Below, one piece after another: positions 25,288-38,900 of a DNA stretch of 64,000 nucleotides; position 1 is the stretch's first letter; the number at the start of each line of letters is the position of its first letter. Position numbers and translations under genes: made by a program. Source of the stretch: Congeria kusceri (taxonomy: Eukaryota > Mollusca > Bivalvia > Myida > Dreissenidae); the NCBI GenBank assembly GCA_027627225.1, contig JAPFQT010000161.1:227501-291500 (forward strand), written 5' to 3'. The notes beneath the pieces are model-generated. The model did no database searches. It saw only the letters and a list, made by a program, of their open reading frames with translations, and was not told the origin of the DNA.

Positions 25288-25577
25288 AATGTTACATGTA
25301 TGTCTACATTTAGCTATGTTGTGTCAAGAATGGTACATGTAAGTCTACATTTAGCTATGTTATGTCAAGAGTGTTGCATGTTAGTCTACATTTAGCTATG
25401 TTATGTCAAGAATGTTACATGTAAGTCTACATTTAGCAATGTTATGTCAAGAATTTCACATGTAAGTCTACATTTAGCTATGTTATGTCAAGAATGTTAC
25501 ATGTAAGTCTACATTTAGCAATGTTATGTCAAGAATGCTACATGTAAGTCTGCATTTAGCTATGTTTTGTCAAGAAA
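25270..25577. repeat. 41-bp minisatellite, about 7.5 copies
   Basis: The unit begins TTTAGCTATGTTATGTCAAG and continues with the 10-bp palindrome TTACATGTAA and GTCTACA. The first unit overlaps the last codons of the L1 ORF1 fragment. Confidence 0.95.
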
Positions 25578-25579
25578 AA

Positions 25580-28335
25580 CGTAATTAATTTTCAAAATGC
25601 ACAGACAAATTCTAAAATTATCAGAGGATCACTATTTCCTGATAAGATACAAATTCGACATTCACGTAAATTAACTAAGCGCCCGTTTTCTGTTGAACGG
25701 AAACATATTAAGTAAACGACCTGTAAAGAAAAAGCTCTTAAATAGCTCAAATTGTATCCCGATATTTATGTTTACAAATTAGTGTAAACAGTAAGTAAAC
25801 AGTTTCATTGAAGTTTAATTTGTTACTCTTTAATGTCCTTGTATTTTACAAAAGCAAACTCGAACTGATAATTATACGCACCACTTTCGAAATGTTGGTG
25901 TTAGCTAGTATTTTACCTCGTTTTGGATAGAGATACAGGCCGCTGTAAATACCAGCTTGTGAGATATTTTGCGATTTCAAACTTGATAACGTGGCTTCTT
26001 ATTCAATAGTATACGACAGCAACATAAAATTAATTTGTAAGGTATGAACAATTTCTTTCGAGCGAAATATCTAACATAAACGGAATTATATGCATAGCAG
26101 TCAAGACGTCGATCTCCAACGGCATTCATAACAGATAAAGCGTAGTATTTTGGGGAGCATAGATTCTTAGTGCTTTGTAGCCTACATAGTCAAAAGTAGG
26201 TCATACAATGCGTGCTATCGATTTGCAAGACAACATTTAAAAGTACTACATTGCACTAATGTGTTGTCAAAATATGTATAACAAATGTCGGTCTCAAAAA
26301 ATAACACTTTTGCAACGAGACACTATTTAATAATTACTGTAATGTGCTATTAATGTATATTTACCATGCAATTTCAAAACTTACGGTATTCATGTATGTA
26401 AATGCACATATATCCAAAGACTTACACGTACCAAATATCACATTTTAATTGATTGCGATTGCAATAAATAGTACATGTACTGCCGGCAAGTCCTCCAAGA
26501 AACATATAATGTAGCGTACCAGATTGGGTATGTAGTGCTTTGTCATCATCAGAGTACAGTCAGTTTCAAGAAGATGATAACTTGTGTTATGATATGAATC
26601 TTTGTGATAAATCCTCACTTTCCTTTTACTCCAACTTGGGATTCCACTGTTTGAACAGGACGACTATGACATATGTGTGTTTTTTAATTTGAGCATTATA
26701 TTTAATTATAAATAATGTAAGATTGATTGGAAATTGTTACTTATTATCTATACTTTCCTTTTATAAAAAATAAATAATGCAAGAACACTGGTTGCTATTT
26801 ATTGAAGTTTTGGAGCTTTCGCATTATTAAAACATAATATAATAAACAGTTAATAACACTTACACTATTCTTTAACATAATTCAATACATCTCATTTTAA
26901 AACGTTATTCATAGCATTATCAATCAAGGTTGGCTTAAATTTCCAAAATACAGTTCAGTATACCCAGTATTCTTTTACTTCATTAGCATCTATTTACCTT
27001 TTTGGAGAATTCAATTATGGGAAACACAGTTTGTACTTCTGGTAGGCAAACATTGTCCAGTTTCTTGTATACCGTCTTCAAAATGGCATCTGCATATCTT
27101 GTCATTTAAATTCATTTCCCTGTCTGCTTTCCTTAAATTGTTTTAAATGTAAATAGTTCATATAAGATATAAAACATTTAAACTAAGTTCATCAGTTTGT
27201 GTGCTTGTGGACACTTAGTTTGATTGAAAATCACACAAATATAAACAATTAAAATAGAATGGAATACCATTACCATTTAAATGAAGACATTGTTTAATAA
27301 TGTTCTTTGTTGTTGTTAAAACACCATTACTTTGCTGTATTTGAGTTAACAATGATTTTGACATAATGGTTACTGTAAAGAAGCATCCCCACTCAAAACA
27401 AAAAATATTTATTAGATATTCTGTACGATCCGAAAAGACAATATCCGGAATTGTACAATATTTTAAACACAGGCGAACCGATCCTTATTTTATTATTATG
27501 ATAAATATACATGCATCTGTCAACCCATTTTTTTCTCCTTTGGATTTATAGAGAACTAGATCAGACTACGTGTTTGGTTTCCTCCAGTCCTGTGATTACA
27601 TCCAAAAGCGTAGTAAACCCTTTTAACGATTACCGGTACGCCTATGTAGCACTTTACAGTTTCAGCTAACATTCGAATTGGTAAAAACGATAAGCCAACA
27701 CAGCACTTCCGGATTACATCAGCACCACCGGACCACCTCATTTCAAGAAATTTCAAGAAAACTAACCAAAAGTACAAAATATTTCAAAGGAATGTAATGC
27801 GTATGCGAATACTTTTATGTGTGTGATCATCGTCAGTCGGCACATACTTCATAATGGGTAGTAGTAAGAACTCAGACAATTTATTATTTTTATGTTTTTA
27901 TGTAGAAGTTAGAGGGTGTGCTCAAAATATTATAGACGTCCATTTGAAAATGTCACTGTTTTATTTGATTACTATAATATGTAAAGATGATACTAAATGG
28001 GATTATTTTTCTTATACATGTATAACACTATACAAGATTTATCTAACATATTCATGAAAGTCAGTAAACAATAAAAGTAACAAACCAAAATAGACTTACT
28101 GAATGCCCCAGTATTTACTAAAATCTCCAACTCTTATTTTCTTTGTTCATTCATGGTTGAATTCTGTAATGATAACTGCATTTAACAACGTGTTAAAATT
28201 GTACGTTTTGTTGCCATTTTGGTTTACATACAAATGTGTTTTTATCGCATGCTTTACCTTGTTTTTCGTGTACATTACCAATATATTTTTATTCTATGCT
28301 TTTCAGTGAAATATCGAATATTATTGGTGAAATAA
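25580..28335. other. non-coding stretch
   Basis: AT-rich DNA with only short chance frames. I found no domain, RNA gene or element with clear ends. Confidence 0.5.
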
Positions 28336-28340
28336 CATTT

Positions 28341-28404
28341 TATATTTTCACTGTTGGAGCAGTGAAAATATATGATTTTATATTTTCACTGCAGTGAAAA
28401 TATA
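28341..28404. repeat. two adjacent palindromes of one motif
   Basis: 28379-28404 is a perfect 26-bp palindrome centred on CACTGCAGTG. 28341-28372 has the same 13-bp arms separated by the 6-nt loop TTGGAG. The arms are TATATTTTCACTG and its complement. Confidence 0.95.
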
Positions 28405-29084
28405 ACATAAAAAGGACTGTTTTTTTCCATAAATAGCATCGATCTACAAATATTGGTTTACAACCCTTGGAACATTTATATACGTGTACAGTATGTACAT
28501 GCATGTGCTTACATAAAACACAAGATAACATTCAACAAAATTATAACTTTGCGACAACGACTCACTTAATATGGCACTTTTATCCCACCATACTAACGAG
28601 ATAGTTTTCCATAGCTGGCATCCGAACAGAGCTTTGGAAAGAACGGACAGAACGGTGGTATAGCTCGGACATATTAACCTGCTAATGACCATTATGCATG
28701 AATATATTACTGATACATTACGATGAATATTTAGTTTCTGTATTGGCATCATGTTGAAATCAATTTAAGAGCATGCAGTTATATTATTATGTAACGCGTA
28801 AAACAGGTAACTCTATCAAGGTTTTCGTTTGAGTAATTTCTATAAGAGGTATAAACTAGAAACTCAAAATATTTTATCACAGTTATATTACCATTCTGTA
28901 GAATGGATGAGGGAACTAATTCACGTATTTCGGTGGGGTTTTTGAACTTATTACGTTCGCTTTAGGTCAAATGTTTCAATTATATTAAGAAATTTGACGT
29001 AAAGCGAAAATTATGTATACAAAATATTGACTTGAATTTCAATATACCTTATCAGAATGATGAACCCATTTTATAAACAATGGG

Positions 29085-29455
29085 CAACCAGCGACTTTGC
29101 TTGCAAAGTTCATTTTCTTAGCAACCTATCATTTATTTAGCAACTAGTGACTTCCTTGGCAGCCAATTACTTCTTTCACAACAACGAATTCCCCTTAGTA
29201 ACCAGTCACTTTCTTAGTATCCAGTGACTTCCGCTAACAAAACTTGATTTCCTTAGCAACCCATGACTTCCTTAGTAACTGGTGACTTCCTTGGAAACCA
29301 ATGACTTCCTTAGCAACAATGTACTGTCCTTAGTAACCAGTGACTTCCTTTGCGAAAACTGACTTCCTTAGCAACCACTGGCCTACTTAACAACATCTTA
29401 CTTACCTTAGAATATAACGACTTCCCCAAGAAACAGTTGATTTCCTTAGCAATTA
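29085..29455. repeat. ~22-bp minisatellite
   Basis: About 15 decayed units near CTTAGCAACCAGTGACTTCC. No coding signal. Confidence 0.85.
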
Positions 29456-29534
29456 ACTTATTGTAACTTGAAATCTTCTATCAAGTATCTAAGATTTTGT
29501 AAAACTATTATTTACAAGCCCGGGTACTATTAAG

Positions 29535-29665
29535 TACAAACACGAGTACTATCAAATACAAGATAGTCAACCACCCAGCACCCGTAGGCGGTGCTATCAA
29601 GTACAAGGCAGAACACTATCAAATACAAAAAGTAGACCATCCAGCACCCGTAGGCGGTGCTCTTT
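29535..29665. repeat. direct repeat with small hairpin
   Basis: Two units about 75 bp apart each contain CTATCAAATACAA and CAGCACCCGTAGGCGGTGCT. In the latter, GCACC and GGTGC form a stem. Confidence 0.8.
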
Positions 29666-29669
29666 GTCA

Positions 29670-31830
29670 TGCTACTTGTATAAAAATTAATATCAACACT
29701 AGTAGTAATACTTAATATCGTGTGCAATATAAGGCTACATTATGAATATACATACCTTACTTACATAAGTTCAACTAATGTCAGAATTCCCCAATTAGTT
29801 TCAGACCTTAATTAAAAATAATCCTTAGGTAATGAACAATATGAGACCGATGCACACGTTAAGTTGTTTACATGTATACTATAAACACACAATACTTGTT
29901 TCAAAATGTTCTAAGTGCATAATTTCCTGTAAGATTCACGTTGACGTGTATTGACCAAATACATATGAACATTTTTTAAATCAAATATTCAGTAAGAAGT
30001 GAATACACCCGATGTTTCAAAAAGCTGTTTCTGATTTAAAGCTAAGTCATAATAACTACAATGCAGTATTAAATCGACAACAAGCGCAATAGATCGCAAA
30101 AAGAGTATCGGTTCATCTTCTTATTCTTTCACGCTGACTAGTCTTCAAAAGGAAGAAAATAATGATTAACTGAAACGACAAAATCGTTATAACATTATGT
30201 GTTCATATGCTAATGCACACAGTTTTGTAGTTTGGATTTATGTCACTCGTAAAGCAATAGCAGTTCGGTTAATGTATACATGTATTTCCCTTTTTATAAT
30301 CATTGAATGCGCCTGTTTGACATATACACTTTCTATTTACAAATATGTATATTTTTGACTTGATATAGCTATAACTTTTTCTTTTGCCTATAATTGTAAT
30401 TAGTCATTTGTTTCGTTAGTTCATTGTGATATTGAAAAGTACTTTCCCTTTTATATGTCTTGCAGTATAACGCCCCTTTACAAGTATCAATGGTTCCCAC
30501 ATTTTTAATGTATTAGTGGATGCAAAAAAAATAACACTTTATCTTTTTTGAATCATGATTTCCAACTTAAGGTATTTTTAGTTATTTATGACAAGCATGG
30601 TTTCCAAACCAAGTTACACATTTTGTATTGTAACACATTTCCTATCCCATTGTCTAACTGTATTCCTAAATTTTAAATACCGTGAGTGATGTACGTTGAC
30701 TTATTAATCTATTTAAAACACTGAGGCAATAGGTTATGGACTTATCTATCCGATGTTTTTGCTATTTGGTTTGTTGAATATTTAATTTAATTTGAACATG
30801 TACTCTGTAACGCTTTGTCTATTTGGCTATACGCGTATCTTTCTGCTTATAAAACCTATTGCTGGTCGCAGAGCTGGCTGTTGTAAAACAGTGATATACA
30901 AGAAAAAACAACATTGATGCAAAACATCAAAGGGCGCAATACTATATGAAGGAAGAAACTGAAGTGAATCTCTTTTTTACAATTACGTGTTCATTCACAT
31001 GTAAAAAAAGACGCTCACGTTTAGTAAATGTCGTAAACGTAACAAGTTTATTTTTAAATTATCTTTAAAAAGAGGAGTCCCATTGATCACTTTTATGCAA
31101 AGAACTTGCATAAGAATTGAATTGAATGCATTAAAGTGAGTATGTAGATCTGTATTACAAAATATATTGTGGCATAAATACAATTAACAAAATAAAGTTT
31201 ATAAACATATATTTTTTTTAATGGAAAAAAAAAACGTTAAGAACAAACATTGCTTTTAGACGCAAAATAAGCTAGTTTTTAATAACCGAATAGTTGTCGT
31301 CTGTACAAGCGGAAACTCTATACATGTATATACGTTGTATATACGTTGACTTCACAGTTGGTTGATGTTACACAAAACTAATAACCATGCAAAAGTCGAC
31401 ACTAGTACTTGTTGATTTGTTTCATATTGAAGTGTTTACTTCGTCCTTTTTCTGTGTTTGTGTCTGCTTTCAAGTTTAAATGTCGCTTTTTCCGGGCAGG
31501 TATTACAATACACAAACATTCATATATGGAAATTCTTGGTATTATTAAAGACTTCCTTTGCAAACAAGCTATTGTTTGTTGTTCATGTAGTTGCATGATA
31601 ACATTTCTTTGGCCTTGATTATAATTTGAAGCGTGGCTTTTTAAAACTATTCGAAATATTACGGGATGAAGTCCCAAATGCAAATCAGTTTATATTTAAA
31701 TATAAAACAAAGCGCCTACATACATTGGACTGTTAACAGTTCACATGTTCATGTATCGGTAATTTTGTATTTACGTGAGCTACGTACTGTTCATTATTAT
31801 ATAATAGACATTTCATAGGTGTATACGTTG
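29670..31830. other. non-coding stretch
   Basis: AT-rich sequence, probably intron of the gene ending at 31968. No supported gene. Confidence 0.4.
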
Positions 31831-31836
31831 TTTCAG

Positions 31837-31968
31837 GAGATGGGGAAATCTTATCTTCCTGACAATGAAAATGTTGATTCAGATAATGATAATACGAAAG
31901 ATTTAGACGGTGAAACGTCTGAAAATAGGCGGAAGAACATTGACCCCACTTTAATTCCGGGTGCTTAA
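31837..31968 (+). CDS. candidate last exon, acidic C-terminal tail
   Basis: An acceptor (TTGTTTCAG|GAG) at 31835-31836 opens 43 codons in phase 0 to a TAA at 31966. The product is a hydrophilic acidic tail (NENVDSDNDNTKDL, then RRKNIDPTLIPGA). Its composition and splice signal suggest a genuine terminal exon of a plus-strand gene. I could not find the upstream exons with confidence and do not recognise the protein. Confidence 0.4.
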   Translation, partial: EMGKSYLPDNENVDSDNDNTKDLDGETSENRRKNIDPTLIPGA

Positions 31969-31969
31969 T

Positions 31970-33090
31970 GTTGGTTTACGACTTCAATAGTTATCTTCCT
32001 TGTTATGATGAAGAGCAGGGTCGAGTTTCACATAACATAAATTACATAACAATTATTATTTTTTGAAAATATCTTAGTATGGAACCAACTTATAATTTCC
32101 AAAATTGTATGGGGACTTTAAAATTGTGAAAACTAATTGATAAATGTCTGTACACCACATATTGTGTTCGTTGTAAACATAACATAAAGAATTTATAAAT
32201 CGACGGTTGAGTGTGAAACTACTATGTATGATAAAGACATGTTAAGCAAATACAATAGTTTCCCGCTCCAACCTCGAAATGTGTGTACACCCACGATGTG
32301 ATTGTTCAATATGGAGTTTGTTTTAGGCTTGAAATAATGAATGATTAAACGGCTTATATAATTATTTATTTATTTAAACCAATAATATGTACTCCCGAAG
32401 TTAGCATAACTTTACATTAATGAAGCACCAGATGTTTTTAGCTATTACCATAATTGTCAGATTTACGACTAGGCCTATATTTTTAAAGATAAATATAGAC
32501 TTTACGAACGGGTATCAGATTTGCACGTACACACAAAGGTATATAAATCAACTATTGCAAATAGCTAAAATAAATATCGTAGTTAGGAAGTTAATACGGG
32601 ATATAAAGGAGCGTCAATTTCGTCTCAACAATAGGGACATGCTATTCTAAACATGTATCTAGGCAAATCCCAATATCATGTTTCAACAGGTATTTCTTTT
32701 GTTAATTATTCGGGTTTAATTTCCCTTTAGATAATTGCTTCAAAATGCATTTAAACAGGTATAACGAAATTAAAATTAATATTTGAATTCGTTAATGTAT
32801 AAACTGTTTGAACGCAGCTGTGAAGTCCATATGCTTCGAATGCGTTTTTTAGGTTAAATATATGTAGATGAATGACCCTCTATAAGCATCGAGTAGTTAT
32901 CCTAAAGGACAGACTGTTATATTTAAAATGTCACGTTGCCATAAACGTCAAATGTTTGATTAGTGAGCTTCCTTATTTCAGATGACAGATACAGACCTGC
33001 ATTGAGATTGTCTGTACATTTAGATGGACACAACGACTACATAAATGCTGTTTATAACAACAGTCACGTATTCCGTTAATTGTAAAAATC
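31970..33090. other. non-coding stretch
   Basis: Presumed 3' UTR of the preceding exon, then AT-rich DNA. No supported gene. Confidence 0.4.
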
Positions 33091-33091
33091 T

Positions 33092-34115
33092 ATTATGCTC
33101 TCCGAAAAATTTCGGGGGAGCATATAGTCGCCGCTTTGTCCGTCCGTCCTTCCCGTTTTCTTGTCAAGAGTATTTCTCAGCAGCTACTGACCAGAATTCA
33201 ATGACACTTCATAGGAAGCTTCATTATCAAGAGGATTTGTGCACTGAACTAGGACGTTCCGCTTTTAAATTATTTTGTTTTCTCAGAGTTATGGGACTTT
33301 GAAGATTACTGCTATTAGCATTTAGTGAACATTTATTGTTATGTATATGTCTACGGAACTACTATTGTGAATTCAATGACACTTTATAGAAGCTTCATTA
33401 CCAAGAGGAGGTGTGCACTGAATAAGGGCGTTCAGTTTTAATGATTTGTTTCTCAGACTTAAGGGACTTGGAAGATTTCTGAAATAGGCATTTAGTGCAC
33501 AATTCTTGTTCAGCCTATCTAAATGCAACTTCTGGCCAGAAATAAATAAAACTTTATAGGAAGCTTCATTATCCAGAGGAGGTATGCACTGAACAAGGAT
33601 ATTGTGCTTCAATGATTTTTCTTAGAATTATGGGACTTCGAAGATTTCTTAAATAAGTATTTAGTGTACAATTTGTGGTCAATTTATTTTTACACAACCA
33701 GAGACCAGATTCCAATAAAACTTTATGAGAAGCTTTATTGTTGTGGGAAATTGAAGATTTCTGAAATTATAATATAGTGCACAATTCTTGACCGGACTAT
33801 TTCTCTGCAACTAAAATCAAACTACATGTGATGTTTCATTATCAAAATGAGGTGTGCACCGTACATGATGTTCCCTTCAGTAATTTTCCTTTGAGTTATG
33901 AAACTCTGAAGGTTGACGAAATAAGTGTATAGTGCGCAATTCATATCCCGACTGTTTCTCAGCAACTGTAAGCCAATATTCAATGAAACTGTATGGGAAG
34001 CTGCATTACCCAGAAGAGGCGTTCACTGCACCAAGATGCTCCGTTTCAACAATTTTTCTTACAGTAATGGGACTTTGATAATTGCTGAAATTAATATATA
34101 GAGAACAATTGTCTG
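33092..34115. repeat. bivalve-type repeat with ~172-bp tandem units
   Basis: It starts with the foldback CTCCGAAAAATTTCGGGGGAG in parts, followed by GCATATAGTCGCCGCTTTG and TCCGTCCGTCC. About five degenerate units follow, each with GAAGCTTCATTA, AGAGGAGGTGTGCACTGAA, TTATGGGACTTTGAAGATT and GCATTTAGTG. Spacing of the CACTGAA blocks is about 170-175 bp. I recognise the opening motif as a very common bivalve repeat. Confidence 0.8.
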
Positions 34116-34249
34116 GACACTGCTCTTCTGATTACATTCCCATTACTTGGCAAAGCACATTGTGGAGCATTCATCAGTTCACTGATATTCTTGTTATAAA
34201 TACAAGGCATTTATTCATAATACCTTAGGTGTGGTGTGAGATAATGAAA

Positions 34250-35170
34250 TAGGTAGAAAAGTAGACAAATATTCAAATAGGTAGATAACTACAAGGGTAG
34301 ATAGTGGTAATGAAGATAGATAGATAGATAGGAAAGTAGGCAAATATTCATATAGGTAGATAGCTACTAGGGTAGATAGTGTTAAAGAAGATAGATAGAT
34401 AGTGGTAAATAAGATAGATGGATAGTGGTACAGATGATAAGTAGATAGTGGTGGTAAACAAGGTAGGTAGACAGTGGTAAATGTGAAATGTAGATAGGGG
34501 TAAAAAAGATATATAGAAAGGGGTAAATAATATAGATAGTGGTATAGAAAATAGGTAGATAGGGATAAAGAAGATTGGTAGATAGTGGTACAAAATGTAG
34601 GTAGGCAGTGGTACAGAAGATTGGTAGATAGTGGTAAAGAAGATAGGTAGATAGCGGTAAGGAAGATAGTGGTAAAGAATATAGGTAGATAGTGATAAAG
34701 AAGAAAGGTAGATATCTGTAAATAATTCATGTAGATAGTGGTAAAGACGATAATTAGATTGTGGTAAAAATATATGAGCTAGAGCTGTAGGTAAAACTGC
34801 AGATTGAGATATAGTTAGTGGGGAAGGTAATGAGGTAAGTATATAGGTACATATGTAGGCAGAGAGGCCAATACGACAGTAAGTATGGAAGTATGTAGAT
34901 GGGTAGTTAAGAGTGGTAGGTAGATATATATGTAGAGGTATAATATTATGTAAAAAGTAGGCAGCGATCTAAGTTAAATCATAGGTAGCCGAATTTGTAG
35001 TTATATAAGTACATAGAGCGGCAGCGTGGTACGAAGGCTGAACAGTAGGGAAAATGGCATGCATTAATGTAAAGAAGTGGTAGATAGCTAGGTAGATAGA
35101 AAGTAAGGTAGAATGGTATGCCAAATGAGAGATAAAGAGATATAGAAGAAGGTAGATAATTCGGCAAATA
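34250..35170. repeat. GATA-rich degenerate tandem repeat
   Basis: Units near GGTAGATAGTGGTAAAGAAG recur for about 500 bp, then decay into scattered GTAGATA and GGTAG words. The minus-strand frame rich in Y, L and S is a repeat artefact. Confidence 0.85.
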
Positions 35171-35243
35171 GTTAGTTGAGTGGTATGCAGTTACATGAAG
35201 GTAGATGTAAAGGGTCAATGTTTTGCATTTGTTTCTTTCACAG

Positions 35244-35355
35244 CTTTCTCGAGCAAGACAAGCTTATTTTTACCCAGTCAGCAAACTCAGAAATTGATTT
35301 TGTTCGCATGCTACACGACCCAAATGTGAACACTGTTGTTGCATTTTGTGAACTG
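35244..35355 (+). CDS. candidate internal exon, gene unknown
   Basis: A strong acceptor (TTTCTTTCACAG) at 35243 and a donor (GAACTG|GTATAT) at 35356 bound 112 nt that are open in one frame. The encoded 37 residues include SEIDFVRMLHDPNVNTVVAF and read like ordinary globular protein. A second open stretch at about 35440-35620 (with YDFQMEFHKISDDKISCVRL) might be another exon. I do not recognise either. Confidence 0.35.
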
Positions 35356-35835
35356 GTATATAGAGGTTCATATTTATTATTCGATTTAATGCTGGTTTCC
35401 TCATATTGAAAGAAATATATGCGCATTGTTTGGTCTCGTCAAATCTCCAATCACCACACACGACAGACACAAACATGTATTTCTATTTTATCACGCTGAT
35501 AAATCGTCATACAAGTACGACTTTCAAATGGAGTTTCATAAGATTAGTGATGACAAAATAAGTTGTGTGCGTTTAAATCCAAACAAAGCAGATGATAATC
35601 AAACTGAAGACAGACGACACTACACAATTATATTACTATATGTTTTATAACTTCAAGATTATATACACATTTCTAACAGTTAAATATACTCTTGCTGTTA
35701 AGAATGTGAATACCGGAATAGCATTAAAGCGACACAATGATAGCCAACCGTTATTTTCTATCCAAATGTGAAGCTGTGGTGTTTGTGAAAAAGTATGCTT
35801 CACTATAATGGTGCGCAATAAACTGGTATGATATG

Positions 35836-35975
35836 TTAAGGTAAGTCCCTCTGTGCCCGTGGGTGACAGCGAAACAACCATAAAAGCGGGAAGTGTCGTC
35901 CCAGATCAGCCTGTGCGGACTACACAGGCTGATCCAGGGCGACACTTCACGCACAGGCATTAACCCCGGGTTTCC
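35836..35975. repeat. dispersed hairpin repeat common in bivalves
   Basis: GATCAGCCTGTG (35904-35915) and CACAGGCTGATC (35923-35934) form a perfect 12-bp stem with a 7-nt loop, flanked by GTGTCGTCCCA and TCCAGGGCGACAC, which extend the inverted pairing. I recognise this as a very abundant bivalve repeat. Its transposition class is not clear from one copy. Confidence 0.7.
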
Positions 35976-35979
35976 CACG

Positions 35980-38900
35980 ACTAACCTCATATGTATACAG
36001 ACTGTCACTGATATATCAATGCCCACTATGTACTGCCCAGACGTGTACTATTCTTCGCCTCTAAATTGAAAGGGAAATCTAAATGTGTTAACGTCATGTA
36101 TTGTCCTATTGAAAACACGTAGAACCATTGTAAGTATTGACACTAATAAGCTATAAAAGTTTTATTACTGATGCATTGTATAGAGCTACATCTACGTCTA
36201 AGGGATAACACACGTTATTTTTGTTTACTCGGTGAATTAAGTTCTTTGTCCTTATAAGGACTCAACATGCATTTTTAAAAAGGTCTTAATGGTGGTTAGT
36301 TTGTATTAGATTATCTTACACGTGTGTATGATACTTTAAGACATTGCAATATTCAAAATTATAATGACGCCGCCGTGTTTGTGTTATCTTGTAAATCATT
36401 AGTAATTGCGCATCAAGGACATTAACTAGAGTAACTGTCCCTTATAACTATGTAACAATACTGTTCCATAAGGAAACTAATTGTCCTGTAAGTGGATGTC
36501 ATGTTGGTTTCTACTCGCACTACCGTGATATTTAACAATTTACCGGTACATAACTTCCCATATCTGCTTTATGTATTATTATGAACAAGCACCAAATCAC
36601 GCAAAAATATTGCAGTTGTTACTTTAACAAACAGAATTGCGTTGTTGACTATCTCTTACTGAATTATTTTCGTGGAAGAGCGGTTTATCTTACCATAATG
36701 AGCGGTTTATTTTCAATACCTGGTTTTACAATAATAAATAACACATACAAGAGTGTTTTGTTTATCTGCATGCCGATTCAACCGATACCTGCTGGCCCTT
36801 ATGAATCACACGCTCAGGCTGTTTATCTGCATGTTGTATGGCAGTTTAGATTAGCTGTTAACGCAATGCCCAGCTTTTGTTTACATCTATTAAACTACTG
36901 AAACCTAGAGGCGAAGTAACCCAAATATAATTGCATCATTTATCATTGTTAGATTGTCCTTCTTTACCCGTTTACTATAATAAATCACAAGCACAAGATA
37001 CAGGCACAAGATTGTTTAAATAATCAATATCTGATTGTACTTTTTTCGTCAATGACCCACGGGTACAGTGATGTTTACAGATCTTTATGTTTATGGTTTT
37101 TTCCGATAAAATGTACACGTAACACCCGGTTTATATTTAAACGTTATAAACTAGTTAATAAAATAAAAGAAAAGTAATTCAAATATTACTTTACCATTGT
37201 CAATTGTTAGGTTTTTTTCTTCACAGCCGCTTGTTTTAAGAAGATAACACAGATTGTTTGCAATATTCGGGTATAAGGCAATAAACTATACAAAATAATT
37301 GCGAAGGAAATACTCTCGGAATACAAATGATAATCTTTCGTTTATAAAAACGCAGTTTCTGAATACGTTGTTGGTTTATATTTGGAAAATGCTTCACGCA
37401 GTCTAAATATTTAATTTGCACTAGATACAGATTGTAATGATCTTGTCATTTACCACTGCATATATTGTTACTGAAATAATTGTATGCCGCAGCAATACGA
37501 AAAACACAACAACATGCAACTACTTTGACGCGTTGAACAATGTTTTTAGTTCTACATCAATCAGGCATTCCACAATCTCGATACAAGGCCTGATTGTCTT
37601 TGATGAAATGTACAACGTACATGTAATATTAAACAATAAATTTTATAACAATATATTCGACGTCTATGGTAAGTCTGACAATAAGGTATAAGCCAAACTT
37701 CGTACATAAATACGTATATGTAAACTGACAAATGCGTAACACGGTTGGTTTTCCTTTTATAACTCACTTATCCGTCACATGAATGACAAGATCCCAACGG
37801 CACGCAATACTCACATACTAAATTATACTTATTTCCCACTTACAGATCTGTTTATCGTTTACATTACATGCTTTTTTTTGAAATTTTAGACGAGTTTCAC
37901 TTTCTTTTAGGATTTCTTGTATTACGATCTTAGACGTCAATATATTAAACGCAAATACTAGCATCGCCCAAATATCCCTAAATTTACCGAATTAGTAAAA
38001 ACAGAAATTAAAAGTGAACTATGCGGATTATCGATGTATTTATATTACAGCTTTCTCCGACACAAAGATATGTTTCTTTAATCTATAAAACATATTTTAC
38101 GGATACGCACTTAACAAATATTAAAAATTGTCTGTCTTTTATCCATTTGCAAAACTTTTTCTCCGTCATTTCTTTGCTGTATGTATATTTATATGTAAGT
38201 CACCATGACTTTAATAGTTTGCTGTATGTATTTTTATACGTAAGTAACGTATACGTTAAGTAACGTATACTAAACCATTTTTGCAACTAATGCAAAATTA
38301 CTGTATTATTATAAATAATCTCTAAGACTATATAATTTAAAGTGACAAAGATACGTGCATGAATTTAAGACCACGATTACGTTGTTATTAATATTTTGCA
38401 ATATTTCTAACACTCAGATAATAAATCGTTTAATGTTTTTAGCACTCAGATTCTAATATTGTTCATGTAAAGACGTCCTAACCGGAAATTGCAACTGTAT
38501 GTATGTATATGTAACTAACGCTGTTTGAACTAATGAGTGTATAGTTACTGTTCAAAATAACGTTTCTTCTTCTCTTCTTCTTTAAAAATGACTTTGTTTG
38601 ATCTTCAGAGTTTTAAGTATTAATTAATAAAATTGAAAAAAAAAATAAAGAGAAAAAGAGCAATATAGATAATAATGGCTAGATGGTATACAATTGAATA
38701 CATTGGGTATCTGTGGATACACGGCAAGGTATTTTGGTAACTAGTACATTATTTCTGAAGTCAAGTTCCTTACATTTTTCACTGCTCCTATAGTTTAAAG
38801 CTCGGAAAGTCTTACCTCACACTGACCTTTAATCCAGGATAAATTCATTCACGAGCGCCGGGTCGATATGCCCTTTGCGGTGGAAGCATGGTCTTCAACA

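Noticed and set aside
34215..34730. 171-codon Y/L/S-rich minus-strand frame
   Set aside because: It follows the GATA-type repeat unit and has no gene features.
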